Made by a program: the position numbers and the translations under genes. DNA of 64,000 nucleotides from Hyphomicrobiales bacterium (lineage in GTDB: Bacteria; Pseudomonadota; Alphaproteobacteria; Rhizobiales; Rhizobiaceae), in NCBI GenBank assembly GCA_900472395.1, contig UCHV01000044.1:26123-90122 (forward strand). The letters run 5' to 3'. This document shows, one piece after another, positions 9,081 through 17,254 of this stretch (position 1 is its first letter; every line of letters begins with the position of its first letter). Below the pieces are notes generated by a model. The model saw only the letters and a list, made by a program, of their open reading frames with translations, did not search any database and was not told the origin of the DNA.

Positions 9081-10502
9081 ATGCCATCACACCAAAATCC
9101 TGACATTGACATTGCATGCGACGTGGCCGTGATTGGAGCAGGCACAGCTGGACTGGCGGCTGAACGCAGCGCCCGCCGCGCAGGCGCGCGCACCCTGCTG
9201 ATTGATGACCGGTTTGCAGGAACGACATGCGCGTCGGTTGGATGCATGCCTTCGAAGCTTCTGATCGCTGCGGCGAAGACTGCGCACAGCATCGGCATTT
9301 CGTCGCAATTTGGAGTACATGCGGGTAAGGTGACCATCGACGGCGAAGCGGTCATGGAGCGTGTTCGCAATCTGCGTGACGCGTTCGTGGCATCGACCCT
9401 CGAAACGATTGACGAGCTGCCGGACACTGCGAAACTGAAAGGCTGGGCACGGTTTGTCAGCGCCGACACTCTGGAGGTCGACGGCAGGATCGTCCACGCC
9501 AGGTGCGTGATAATCGCCACCGGTTCCCGACCGAGCATTCCGAAGATGTTCGATGGGATGAAAAACATTTTGACAAACGAAACGATTTTCGAAATCGAAA
9601 AACTCCCCTCCTCACTCGCGGTGGTCGGCGCGGGGCCGCTCGGACTAGAATTGGCGCAGGCATTCTCCCGCCTCGGCGTCGACGTCACGGTCTTTGACGA
9701 GGGAGACACGGTGTCGGCGTTGAAGGACGATGACGTGGCGAAGTCGCTGCATACGTTGCTTGAGCGGGAATTCTCCATTCATCTCGGAGTAAAGATCAAC
9801 GCCTCACAGTCGGATGAAACAACTGATATCTTCTGGTCCGGCGCATCTGAGGGGAGAAAGCGTTTCACGCATGTCCTCATTGCCGCTGGTCGCCCACCGA
9901 ACCTCGGTGGACTAAGCTTTGCCAATACGGGTCTCGAACTTGACGAGCACGGTACGCCGGTGTTTGACCGTCAGACCATGCAATGCGGAACATCCTCCAT
10001 CTTCATTGCAGGCGACTGCAACGCCGAGTTACCAGTCCTCCATGAGTCATCAGCGGAAGGCGCGATCGCCGGCAACAACGCTGCACGTTTCCCGGATGTC
10101 CGGTCTTCAAAGCGGTCAACACCCTTAGCGATAACGTTTACCGATCCACCAAGCGCCTCGATCGGGATCCCTGCGGGCAAGGATACAATCGTTGGCATTT
10201 CCGACTTTTCCGATCAGGGCCGTGCAAAGGTGGAGGGACAGAATGCTGGCGTGTTCAAGGTCTACGCCAACAGTGACGGCCGCCTTACCGGGGCGACATT
10301 GGCGGCGCCCGCGGGCGAACATTTCGCGCATATGATCGCCTGGGCGATTGAGGATCAACTGACCGCGATGCAGCTTCTCGAGAAGCCATTCTACCACCCG
10401 ACCTATGAGGAAGGTTTGCGCCCTGCTCTGAAGCAGATCTGCGATCAGACCCGGCTATCATTCGGACAGGACCGCGATGCGGGTTCTTCCCCAGGCGTTT
10501 GA
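9081..10502 (+). CDS. Dihydrolipoamide dehydrogenase-like flavoprotein (class I disulfide oxidoreductase)
   Basis: The 473-residue protein has an FAD dinucleotide fold at residues 14-40 (VAVIGAGTAGLAAERSARR) and the redox disulfide CASVGC followed by MPSK. It also has an NAD(P) fold (AVVGAGPLGLELAQAFSRLG), the FAD-closing FIAGDCN segment and a C-terminal HPTYEE motif that supplies the active-site base. It therefore moves electrons between NAD(P)H and a disulfide. There is no 2-oxoacid dehydrogenase nearby, so it is probably not the main Lpd. The ATG at 9081 is chosen for its AAGGA ten bases upstream; 9060 is possible. About 410 nt separate it from the operon upstream. Confidence 0.88.
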   Translation: MPSHQNPDIDIACDVAVIGAGTAGLAAERSARRAGARTLLIDDRFAGTTCASVGCMPSKLLIAAAKTAHSIGISSQFGVHAGKVTIDGEAVMERVRNLRDAFVASTLETIDELPDTAKLKGWARFVSADTLEVDGRIVHARCVIIATGSRPSIPKMFDGMKNILTNETIFEIEKLPSSLAVVGAGPLGLELAQAFSRLGVDVTVFDEGDTVSALKDDDVAKSLHTLLEREFSIHLGVKINASQSDETTDIFWSGASEGRKRFTHVLIAAGRPPNLGGLSFANTGLELDEHGTPVFDRQTMQCGTSSIFIAGDCNAELPVLHESSAEGAIAGNNAARFPDVRSSKRSTPLAITFTDPPSASIGIPAGKDTIVGISDFSDQGRAKVEGQNAGVFKVYANSDGRLTGATLAAPAGEHFAHMIAWAIEDQLTAMQLLEKPFYHPTYEEGLRPALKQICDQTRLSFGQDRDAGSSPGV

Positions 10503-10619
10503 GCATCAAAACAACCTTCCATGGCGCTTGTAGCTCATGTCATTCGGGTTCGAGTATGGCCGGCTGTCGAATTCGACGCAGATGCTACAGGTCATCACTT
10601 GGCGAGTTTCTGTGTGGCG

Positions 10620-11325
10620 TTCCATTTGAGGATGGCCGAGACGGCAGGCATCTTGGCAGACGCCGGCGCAGCCGTGCGATCAGCTCAGATGGGAAACTGC
10701 AGCAGTTGTCGCAGGCCTTGACGCCAGTTGCATGCGTGCACCTGCGATCAAGAGCGACCAGCGCGATCCGTCAACCGCCGAAAGCCTCACCACTAAGGGG
10801 GTAGGGCATTTCGGTGGCCTCGACATTCTGATGAATGATGCTGCGATCCCTCCGCAGGGTAAATCGATCGACGATCCGACATTGACAATTCGGCGATGGA
10901 CAGGCGGAAGGCCATCATTGCCGCGGGGCCCGTTGCGACAATTCGTGCTGCCGCTCGATCTTAACTAAAGACGGCCGGATCGGTCGGTTCTGGGATCGCC
11001 TCCCGTGCTGTATTTCCGGGCATGCCGACTACGCGGGAACCAAAGCTTCCCTCTTCGGATACTCTAAGGGCACAACTCGCGACCTTGGGCCGTGCACTAT
11101 CGCGGTCACCGTGCTCCAAGCGGGAACCATGGCAACAAATGCGGCGACGACGTCCGACGAATCCCTTCCACGAAGTATAATCAGATGCCTGCGCTCCGAA
11201 GGATCGCTGATGTTCGGAAAGTCGCCGCTGGAATTCTTTTCTTGCACCGCCGAATCCGAGCTATGGAAAGGGCGCGGTCGTCGATATCAGCGGAGGTTAT
11301 CTCCTAGCGACATCGTCCCAATGTA
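10620..11325 (+). pseudogene. Short-chain dehydrogenase (SDR) remnant
   Basis: Pieces of an SDR are spread over three frames. They include an N-terminal LADAGAAV-like segment, then VGHFGGLDILMNDAAIPPQG (the NNAG-type motif, here MNDA). Next come DYAGTKASLFGYSKGTTRDL (the YxxxK catalytic motif) and ITVTVLQAGTMATNAATT, and finally a GKSPLEFF and SELWKG-like end. Several frameshifts and stops separate them, so no enzyme can be produced. The closest intact relatives would be glucose/3-oxoacyl-reductase-like SDRs. Confidence 0.7.
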
Positions 11326-11421
11326 GCTGCGCTGACAGGTGAGGTTGGGCATCACGTGCCGAGCCCAGTTGATTGTGGCTGGAAACTGCGGGGAAGATCG
11401 ATACCTCGACCTTCACCATGT

Positions 11422-11619
11422 TCAATGGCGTATTCTCGATTTGAAACGCACATTCATCAAAAACTCATGCTTTGTCGCGAACATTCCAAGTAGCCTGGTG
11501 AGGCGCAATTGTTCGTCGCTCGTAATCTTGTACTGCAGCGCGAACTCGGTGACAGTCATCACCCGTTGAGCACTTCGTATCTCCAGATCAGCTGTATCAA
11601 TATGCTTCGACAACTTCAT
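11422..11619 (-). CDS. Hypothetical protein, about 65 aa
   Basis: The frame gives KLSKHIDTADLEIRSAQRVM, then TVTEFALQYKITSDEQLRLT and RLLGMFATKHEFLM. It is a helical protein resembling a class of small rhizobial hypotheticals that end in a similar ...LFxxFxxKxxLLxNxRxK pattern. The ATG at 11619 is preceded by GGAG almost without spacing, so the start may instead be at 11655. It stands alone. I assign no function. Confidence 0.42.
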   Translation of the reverse strand: MKLSKHIDTADLEIRSAQRVMTVTEFALQYKITSDEQLRLTRLLGMFATKHEFLMNVRFKSRIRH

Positions 11620-11964
11620 ACTCCGCGTAACGCGGGGTAAACGCGCGTCGACCATAAAAGTTTCTGTACACTATCGTACCTAAGCCAACCATTTTCTGAA
11701 CCCCGGAGGCTGATTCCGTTTGGATCAGCTCGTGACCGAGCCCAATCACACATGCCATCGAAAACCGCGTTTCTGGTTCACCTAGTCACCTCACCGAACA
11801 GGCGAAAAGCACTTGAGGGGAACCGAACCGTCGCCATAGCTTTAGGACACGATGAAGCGAGCTTGTCACCCGGAAGCTTCCACACTGCCACAGAACAGCG
11901 ATGCCTTGCTGGGCGCATGTCAGATCGCTAATGACACTTGGTACTTCCAATTGAAGAGGATAAA
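11620..11964. other. Intergenic region upstream of the cold-shock gene
   Basis: No gene is supported. The last 200 bases form the promoter and 5' leader of the cold-shock gene; such leaders are often structured, but I could not define a structure. Confidence 0.35.
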
Positions 11965-12168
11965 ATGGCAACTGGTACAGTAAAATTCTTCGCTCAGGAC
12001 AAGGGTTTCGGCTTCATCACTCCGGATGACGGTGGACAGGATGTGTTTGTCCACATCTCGGCTGTAAGCTCGGGCGCTTTCCTGACTGATGGACAGAAGG
12101 TCAGTTACGACCTCGGCCAAGACCGGAAGACAGGTAAGGCGAAGGCTGAAAACGTCAGAACCCTCTGA
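11965..12168 (+). CDS. Cold-shock-domain protein (CspA family)
   Basis: The 67-residue protein is a single cold-shock domain: MATGTVKFFAQDKGFGFITP contains RNP1 (KGFGFI) and DVFVHISAV contains RNP2. It binds single-stranded RNA or DNA and typically acts as an RNA chaperone. The start at 11965 is preceded by GAAGAGGAT at good distance, which rules out the longer frame from 11938. A stem-loop follows the stop by 8 nt. Alphaproteobacteria usually carry several csp genes, and this is a normal-length member. Confidence 0.95.
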   Translation: MATGTVKFFAQDKGFGFITPDDGGQDVFVHISAVSSGAFLTDGQKVSYDLGQDRKTGKAKAENVRTL

Positions 12169-12176
12169 GTCCAAAT

Positions 12177-12208
12177 CCCGATCTCGCGAACGACATAGCG
12201 AGATCGGG
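12177..12208 (+). terminator. Probable transcription terminator after csp
   Basis: CCCGATCTCGC and GCGAGATCGGG form a perfect 11-bp stem with a 10-nt loop directly after the cold-shock gene. The following bases (GTTCGTTC) are only weakly T-rich. Confidence 0.65.
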
Positions 12209-12728
12209 GTTCGTTCGGTTGCCTTCACCTCGAAAGATCTCGCCCGTTTTTACATGTTTTCGCTCATAGCCCGATCAAATAGATCCGACGTTGTAAGGCC
12301 TTAGCCAACAGTCGTGTGAACAGAACGCGACTATATTCAGCCAACGGTATGGGCGAGGTCATCTCTGCCGCGGCAAGCATCTGAAAATTTTCCCAAAATG
12401 AGCTACGCCACTGCCGTTGCGCTGTCTGTGGGCTCGTCATTTGTCTAATGATGCCAACTCATCCTGACGGCAGCCGAGCCTGCTTTGACGACGCCCGTTC
12501 CACGATGGGTTCTTCCACGCGGACAGAACACTAAACGAAATCACCATGTGGCGAAGGCGCCAATGCGCGGTTATCGGGACCTAACCTCAACATCAGCATG
12601 CGAATACTGCCAGAGGTGGCAGCTGAAGGAACACCCAAGCTACGAGCATAGACGGCGACTACGTTAGCAGTCGCGCCATACAAAGCGTTGGCAGTGGTTT
12701 GGATGTCAGCTCTCGTCCAACGCAGCTG
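12209..12728. other. Intergenic region, nothing recognised
   Basis: Between the cold-shock terminator and the convergent zinc-ribbon gene I see only short random frames. Confidence 0.4.
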
Positions 12729-12953
12729 CTACGCTTTCTGCGTCAAGGCATAAGAATCGAGATAGCCGCATACGATGCACCGAAAAGTAATAACGTCAAA
12801 AATCGTCTTATTTTTGAGGCTTACTCCGGTGAGCATGCTTTTTTGCGGCTCGCCTGCAACCCAGGTTTCTGACGACAAGACTGCGCCATCGCCCTTTTCA
12901 AGCAGGAAACCTTTCTCCATTTTTGAATCACATCTACTGCACTGATAGGACAT
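12729..12953 (-). CDS. Zinc-ribbon protein, 74 aa
   Basis: The protein begins MSYQCSRCDSKMEKGFLL and ends FRCIVCGYLDSYALTQKA. The two CxxC pairs, about 50 residues apart, make a zinc ribbon of the kind seen in small PF20097-like (DUF6487) proteins. The segment between is a beta-rich hydrophobic and polar mixture with a Trp. The start at 12953 is chosen because the Cys motif begins at residue 5 and AAGG lies eight bases upstream; the frame could extend to 12995. No partner gene adjoins it. Its function is unknown. Confidence 0.6.
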   Translation of the reverse strand: MSYQCSRCDSKMEKGFLLEKGDGAVLSSETWVAGEPQKSMLTGVSLKNKTIFDVITFRCIVCGYLDSYALTQKA

Positions 12954-13295
12954 CGCCCTAGCCTTCTGATTGTGAGATTCTTCGTTCAGCGGCATTTATT
13001 TTACTGCCATTCCTTCGATAAGGTATCGGACAGCGAAAAGCGACACGCCATCTTGGAAAGAGCCGATGCCGGCCTGCCGCCGACGACACGTCTATCGGAT
13101 CCGATGCGCGGTATACAGCGTGGATAGGTCAATCGATCGAAGGCCAGATCGACCTTAACGTCCCGATGCCACTTGTTGCTGCAAAAGGATGATGCAATCG
13201 AGCGCTGGCGCGGATCCATGGGAGGTGCTGCATAGCTTTTGATGTCCGCCGCGCGTTAAACCTGAATGCCTGTTGAAGCGCATGCGGATTGCAGC
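12954..13295. other. Intergenic region, nothing recognised
   Basis: Frames here are short and rich in Arg, Ser and Cys in the manner of shadows. No regulatory structure was seen. Confidence 0.35.
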
Positions 13296-13688
13296 CTAGT
13301 GTTCGTTCAAAGAATTGACCCGCCAACGGCCTTCGCTTTCGGTGCATGCCCGACCATTCACAGTGTCGCCGCCCCTCAATGACTGGCGAGTGCTGATGAA
13401 GGCACGGCATAATTTTCCGCTAGTGTCGCGGCTTTCGGTATAGCTTAAAACGCCTGCACTCCCCGTCTTTGGGCTTGCCCATGCCACACTGTTCCCTTGA
13501 GACTGCGGGGCCGAAGCCAGTGCTCGCTCAATAGCAGTTGCGTCCGGGGCAACCGCATTGACGACTGGTTCCGCGTGCGGATTTAACGATCCTTGAGGTA
13601 TAGCGTCGTCGTGGGTGCAAGACGCGAGTACCAGTGTAAAAATGACGGTCGGTGCGACCTGCCAGTTTCGCCACAGATATTTGTGCAA
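13296..13688 (-). CDS. Lipoprotein of the RT0821/Lpp0805 surface-antigen type
   Basis: The 130-residue protein has a lipoprotein signal (TVIFTLVLASC, lipobox ending at Cys24). It ends with a small beta domain containing GNSVAWASPKTGSAGVLS, GKLCRAF and NGRACTESEGRWRVN. This C-terminal pattern is that of the 17-kDa/RT0821 family of rickettsial and rhizobial surface proteins. The start is a TTG with AAGGAA upstream; no ATG or GTG lies between it and the signal peptide. It is on the same strand as the outer-membrane barrel upstream, separated by a stem-loop. It probably faces the periplasm as an outer-membrane lipoprotein. Confidence 0.65.
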   Translation of the reverse strand: MHKYLWRNWQVAPTVIFTLVLASCTHDDAIPQGSLNPHAEPVVNAVAPDATAIERALASAPQSQGNSVAWASPKTGSAGVLSYTESRDTSGKLCRAFISTRQSLRGGDTVNGRACTESEGRWRVNSLNEH

Positions 13689-13712
13689 CCGATGTTCCTT
13701 GTCTGCGTGGAT

Positions 13713-13741
13713 GCGGGAGGTTGCGACATCGCCCCTCCCGC
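13713..13741 (-). terminator. Stem-loop between outer-membrane gene and lipoprotein gene
   Basis: GCGGGAGG and CCTCCCGC pair as an 8-bp stem with a 13-nt loop, just after the stop of the outer-membrane protein gene. It lacks a clear T-run, so it may be an attenuating or mRNA-protecting hairpin rather than a full terminator. Confidence 0.4.
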
Positions 13742-13749
13742 TCAGGTCA

Positions 13750-14496
13750 TCAGAACTGCTTGCGCAGGCCGAAGGTTACTGCGTGGCTTCTGAAATCGGT
13801 GCTCGATGCAGATCCATCACGTGCCACGAATTCGAAGTCGTCGGCCGCGGTGAAGCGGTAGCCGATATCAAGGGTCGTGTTATCGAACAGCGACATGTCG
13901 GAGAAGAGGCCGATGCCCTGCAAGTTGATGCCGACGCCCGCGTCCAAGTGATAGGCGAACTGGGTATCGCTGTCGTCAATCAGCGTTGCTACTCCAGCAA
14001 CGCCCTGCTTGCGCAGTTCCAGGTTCATGAAACCGGCACCGCCGCCGACGAAGGGTGTGATGGCGCTGAAGAACCCATCATTCGTGAGGGGAATGTCAAG
14101 GTAACCGTTGATGTAACCCTGGAACGAACGCGCGTCGCCGAACGAATCGATTCCTGCGACACCAACGCCATTGACGGAGTGGGCATCAACCGACGCGCTT
14201 CCGTAACCAAGTTCGAGCTCGACGCGCGGGGAAATGAAGCCGATGGAGCCGAAATTATAACCTGCGCGGACCGAACTATAGAAACCCGTGTCATAATCCG
14301 TGGAGATAGAATTACCGAGAACGCCAAACGACGTATCGTCCAGGAAGCTGACGGAGCTTAGAGAGCCAATGTAAAACCCGGATGTGGAGGGCACAACCAC
14401 CGGAGCCTGTTCGGCGGCCATGTCGGCGGCGGTGACGGCACCGACAACCGCGGTTGAGAACGCGCAGGTCAGAAGAACTCGTTTGAGAATGTTCAT
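13750..14496 (-). CDS. Outer-membrane beta-barrel protein, 248 aa
   Basis: A signal peptide (residues 1-23, ending VTAADMA) precedes a beta-barrel of alternating hydrophobic and polar strands such as GFYIGSLSSVSFL, SSVRAGYNFGSIGF and VELELGYGSA. The C-terminus ends SHAVTFGLRKQF, with the terminal Phe that the BAM machinery recognises. It fits the OMP_b-brl group of small barrels found in rhizobia. Substrate or adhesive role is not visible. The gene has a good leader and no upstream partner. It is followed by a stem-loop and then the lipoprotein gene. Confidence 0.8.
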   Translation of the reverse strand: MNILKRVLLTCAFSTAVVGAVTAADMAAEQAPVVVPSTSGFYIGSLSSVSFLDDTSFGVLGNSISTDYDTGFYSSVRAGYNFGSIGFISPRVELELGYGSASVDAHSVNGVGVAGIDSFGDARSFQGYINGYLDIPLTNDGFFSAITPFVGGGAGFMNLELRKQGVAGVATLIDDSDTQFAYHLDAGVGINLQGIGLFSDMSLFDNTTLDIGYRFTAADDFEFVARDGSASSTDFRSHAVTFGLRKQF

Positions 14497-14743
14497 GTCA
14501 GGTATCCTGGTTGGGAGGCTACAAACGCCTCAGCCGCATTTAGGTGACACATTTCCGATTTCATCATTTGGACACAAAGCAGATGGCCCTGGTATTATGT
14601 TTCCATGCTACATGTGACAGATAGGTTACACCGTCGTCGCCTCCGTTATCCACGCCTGTGTGCGTATTTTTTTTCCAAGTCCGTTAAGCGGTGAGAGATC
14701 ATCACAAGGGTGACGGTTCAAAGTGATGGTCACCCGACCACTT

Positions 14744-15439
14744 TTACTGTGGCCGCCCATGGGTGCTGGCGGAATTGGCAAGCTTCTCTGGGAATCTTCC
14801 CCTGAGAAAATAGGTCGCCTGTGCTGTGACGATTTCCTTGAACCGCTCAAGAATGCCCGCCGCCTCCCGTCGTGGCTGCATCAGAGCGAGGCGGACACTC
14901 GCGTCCGCCATGTTGAACAGCAATATGAGGGTGGTCTTGTACTGATCACGCTTCGCCTCCTGCACGAAACGCACGGTGGCCTCGTAAAAGTTGTCCACCT
15001 GAAGGCGCGTCTCGACGATATCCTGCTGCCCCAGCACCTTGCTGGCTTTGATGGCGTTCATGATATCGATGGCTGACGTTCCCTGTCGCATGACATCATA
15101 ATAGGCGTCGACCAGAAGCTCGGCCGCCATCACCGCATCGTCTGCAGTCTGGATATTTCCGATAGCGCCTTTCAAAATGAAACGTGTTTCGGCGACATAC
15201 CGCTCGTAGAGGGATGCAACAATCGCCTCCTTGTCGGGGAAATATTGATACACTGACGCGATCGGTCCGCCACTTCGTGAGCCGATTTCCTTCATCGTGA
15301 CAGCATCAATGCCTTTTTCCCCGATGAGATCAGCTGAGACCCTGAGAATCTCCGAGACCCGATCCTTGCTACGCACTTGTTTCGGTATACGGCGCAGGAC
15401 GGTTTTCGGCTGCTTGCCGGAGCGGTACTGATTGCTCAT
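14744..15439 (-). CDS. TetR-family transcriptional regulator
   Basis: The 231-residue protein has a basic N-terminus (RRIPKQVRSKDRVSEILRVS) leading into the TetR helix-turn-helix at about residues 25-75 (GIDAVTMKEIGSRSGGPIAS and YQYFPDKEAIVASL). A helical ligand-binding domain of about 150 residues follows. Length is typical. It is transcribed away from the DUF2934 and NTF2-like genes, with a 200-nt gap, so it may control that divergent set or itself. No palindromic operator was obvious. The ligand is unknown. Confidence 0.9.
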   Translation of the reverse strand: MSNQYRSGKQPKTVLRRIPKQVRSKDRVSEILRVSADLIGEKGIDAVTMKEIGSRSGGPIASVYQYFPDKEAIVASLYERYVAETRFILKGAIGNIQTADDAVMAAELLVDAYYDVMRQGTSAIDIMNAIKASKVLGQQDIVETRLQVDNFYEATVRFVQEAKRDQYKTTLILLFNMADASVRLALMQPRREAAGILERFKEIVTAQATYFLRGRFPEKLANSASTHGRPQ

Positions 15440-15639
15440 GCTGTATCCTATTTTGGCATTTGCGATGCCGTCCTTCTACGACCTATCGACCGCGCAGACG
15501 TGAAGTCAAGCCGTGCGTTCGCGATAGTTTAAAAGGGCGGTGCTCTTGCGGAAACGCAAACTCTTCAGACTTCGCACAACGCTCTCCCTGGAACTCGTGT
15601 CACCGTCGCTTGTTCTATCGGGCAGAGTACAGGAGGAAC

Positions 15640-15834
15640 ATGAGCAACGAAGACGCAATCCGCAACGCCGCTCACGCTAAATGGGAGGCGGAAGGAAGGG
15701 CCGACGGGCAGCACGGTCGGCACTGGAGCGAAGCCGAAAAGGAAGTCAGCGGTCATTCGACGGGTGCTGCCGAGATCTGGTCCGGCGATCATCACGGCGG
15801 CGTCTCGCCACCGACAAGCACCGGTTCGGTGTAA
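15640..15834 (+). CDS. DUF2934 protein, 64 aa
   Basis: The protein begins MSNEDAIRNAAHAKWEAEGR and continues GRHWSEAEKEVSG. This is the DUF2934 pattern (IRxxAxxxWExEGRxxGxxxxHWxxAExE), a short helical domain common in rhizobia and often encoded near general-stress genes. An excellent AGGAGG at 15631-15636 fixes the start at 15640. The C-terminal third is Gly/Ser/His-rich. It heads a cluster of small genes on this strand. No biochemical role is established for the family. Confidence 0.85.
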   Translation: MSNEDAIRNAAHAKWEAEGRADGQHGRHWSEAEKEVSGHSTGAAEIWSGDHHGGVSPPTSTGSV

Positions 15835-15843
15835 GAAGAACAG

Positions 15844-15984
15844 GTGCAGGAGCCATCCAACGACTGGCCCGCCGCCTCTTCCAATTCGGACGAAGGAAAC
15901 TCGACCCCGTCTCCCGTAGACAAGTTCGATCCTCCAGATGCTGACCGAAGGACTTTCGGGAATGGCGACACTGACCGATCGTAA
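15844..15984 (+). CDS. Small Ser/Asp/Pro-rich protein, 46 aa, GTG start
   Basis: Starting at GTG 15844, ten bases after the DUF2934 stop, the frame reads VQEPSNDWPAASSNSDEGNS and ends DTDRS. It is polar and likely disordered. AGAAG lies upstream at a suitable distance. The close spacing with its neighbour suggests one transcript. The frame may be only a gap without stops, so confidence is low. Confidence 0.38.
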   Translation: MQEPSNDWPAASSNSDEGNSTPSPVDKFDPPDADRRTFGNGDTDRS

Positions 15985-16021
15985 CTGAAACATTGAAAAT
16001 TCATCAAGGTAAGGGAACCAT

Positions 16022-16504
16022 ATGGCTCAAATAACGCACGATTTCATCGACGCACTGCACCGACTGGAAGAATCTGGAAACGTCGATGTCATCGCAGACT
16101 TATTTGCCGACGATGCAGAGCTTTCGAACCCGTTGGTCCTGCACGGTCCGGACGGAGACAATGGAGCGAAAGCATTTTGGGCGAGCTATCACGCGGCACT
16201 GGGCGCAGCATCTTCGCAGTTTCTGAACGTGATTGTAGACGAAGGGAAAGCCGTCCTTGAGTGGCGGACAGCTACTGAAATCGACGGGAGGCCTACGTCC
16301 TACGCGGGTGTGAGCGTCATCGAAACCGATGGAGAGAAGATTACAGCATTCCGTGCTTATTTCGATCCGCGACAACTCACCACTCGGGTCACCGGGAGGG
16401 AGACGTCGAACGATGAAAGTAATCCCGGCCCGAAAACTTCGGAGGCTTCAATCGATGCGCAGCGGGATGCAGCGGAGAGCCGCGCTGCGGGCGGCTACAG
16501 TTGA
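16022..16504 (+). CDS. NTF2-like/SnoaL-like protein, 160 aa
   Basis: Residues 1-120 form a cone-shaped NTF2-like fold: the helix ITHDFIDALHRLEESGNVD, then LFADDAELSNPL, a strand with AVLEWRTATEIDG and the end KITAFRAYFDPRQL. Such proteins bind or act on small hydrophobic molecules; the family also contains many stress proteins with unknown ligands. The last 40 residues are a polar, probably disordered tail rich in Ser, Asp and Ala. GGTAAGGGAACC upstream supports the start. It lies among small stress-type genes on the same strand, suggesting co-regulation. Confidence 0.8.
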   Translation: MAQITHDFIDALHRLEESGNVDVIADLFADDAELSNPLVLHGPDGDNGAKAFWASYHAALGAASSQFLNVIVDEGKAVLEWRTATEIDGRPTSYAGVSVIETDGEKITAFRAYFDPRQLTTRVTGRETSNDESNPGPKTSEASIDAQRDAAESRAAGGYS

Positions 16505-16540
16505 CGGAAATTAGGAACCAGCCCAACCGGGAGCCAAGAG

Positions 16541-16771
16541 ATGCGACATCGCGAACAAGATCCTTTCGGTTCGACCGACGCTACCACGGAGTATGAACGC
16601 GATGGCAAGCCGGGCGGGAAGTCGGGCTCCTCAAAGTCAAAGCTGGCAGTCGGGGTAACGGTAGTTATCCTAACGCTGTTCCTCTCATGGCTTCTAGCCA
16701 CTCCCTTCGATTCCGACCCCGCTCCTGAGGGTGCGGCTCAGGTCGCCGTTTCAGGAGCAAGGGCGCCGTGA
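16541..16771 (+). CDS. Small single-span membrane protein, 76 aa
   Basis: A polar N-terminal half (MRHREQDPFGSTDATTEYER and a Gly/Lys/Ser-rich linker) is followed by one transmembrane helix at about residues 34-52 (LAVGVTVVILTLFLSWLLAT). A short exposed tail ends the protein. GGGAGCCAAGAG precedes the ATG. It lies 37 nt after the NTF2-like gene and is probably in the same transcript. No family is recognised. The organisation, cytoplasmic tail plus anchor, resembles that of many small membrane stress proteins. Confidence 0.6.
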   Translation: MRHREQDPFGSTDATTEYERDGKPGGKSGSSKSKLAVGVTVVILTLFLSWLLATPFDSDPAPEGAAQVAVSGARAP

Positions 16772-16991
16772 ATGACACCGGTTTCCACCTTCGTCCGGAA
16801 GCGTAGCTTCACCGAAAACCGATCGCTCGGATAGAACGTCGCGCAGCCTCGGGCTGATTTGTCTCGCTCAAAGAAAATCGCGCGGGATGACGCACGCTAA
16901 ACGGCCCGTGCCCAAGCGCCAATGGTTGCACGCTTCAGACACTGAGCAAAAAAGCCTGCAGACCTCGTGAGAGAGTACTGCTCGTTTTGGT

Positions 16992-17120
16992 TTAATACCG
17001 CCCCGCGGAAAATCTGTAAGGACCTGCCTGCTCGGATTTGTCGAACATCGGCACCGCATAAAGCATGACGGCCACCAACGTGGCCCCTGCAAACATGATC
17101 AGTATCAACCCTCGTACCAT
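16992..17120 (-). CDS. 42-aa membrane peptide
   Basis: This short frame reads MVRGLILIMFAGATLVAVML, then YAVPMFDKSEQAGPYRFSAG and RY, a single transmembrane helix with a short polar tail. GAAGAGGG eight bases upstream is a good ribosome site, which is why I accept so short an ORF. It is transcribed divergently from the alpha/beta hydrolase at 17255. It resembles other one-span peptides in the window in layout only. Confidence 0.5.
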   Translation of the reverse strand: MVRGLILIMFAGATLVAVMLYAVPMFDKSEQAGPYRFSAGRY

Positions 17121-17254
17121 GCCGTCCCTCTTCATTGCTTAAGCAACACCGCGGGGCGCGGTTCGGTTCCCTGATTTTATGTGTGTACGGTATCGTCGCT
17201 TCCTATCCTTGGCTTGCGCCCTATCTTACCACATGGATTGCGGGAGGCCCGGAA

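Noticed and set aside
8990..9778. Upstream part of a 326-codon minus-strand frame
   Set aside because: Only its last 63 codons (8798-8989) have a ribosome site and lie outside the flavoprotein gene; the rest is antisense to that gene.
13615..14361. 248-codon plus-strand ORF
   Set aside because: It is antisense to the outer-membrane barrel gene, which has a signal peptide and terminal Phe.
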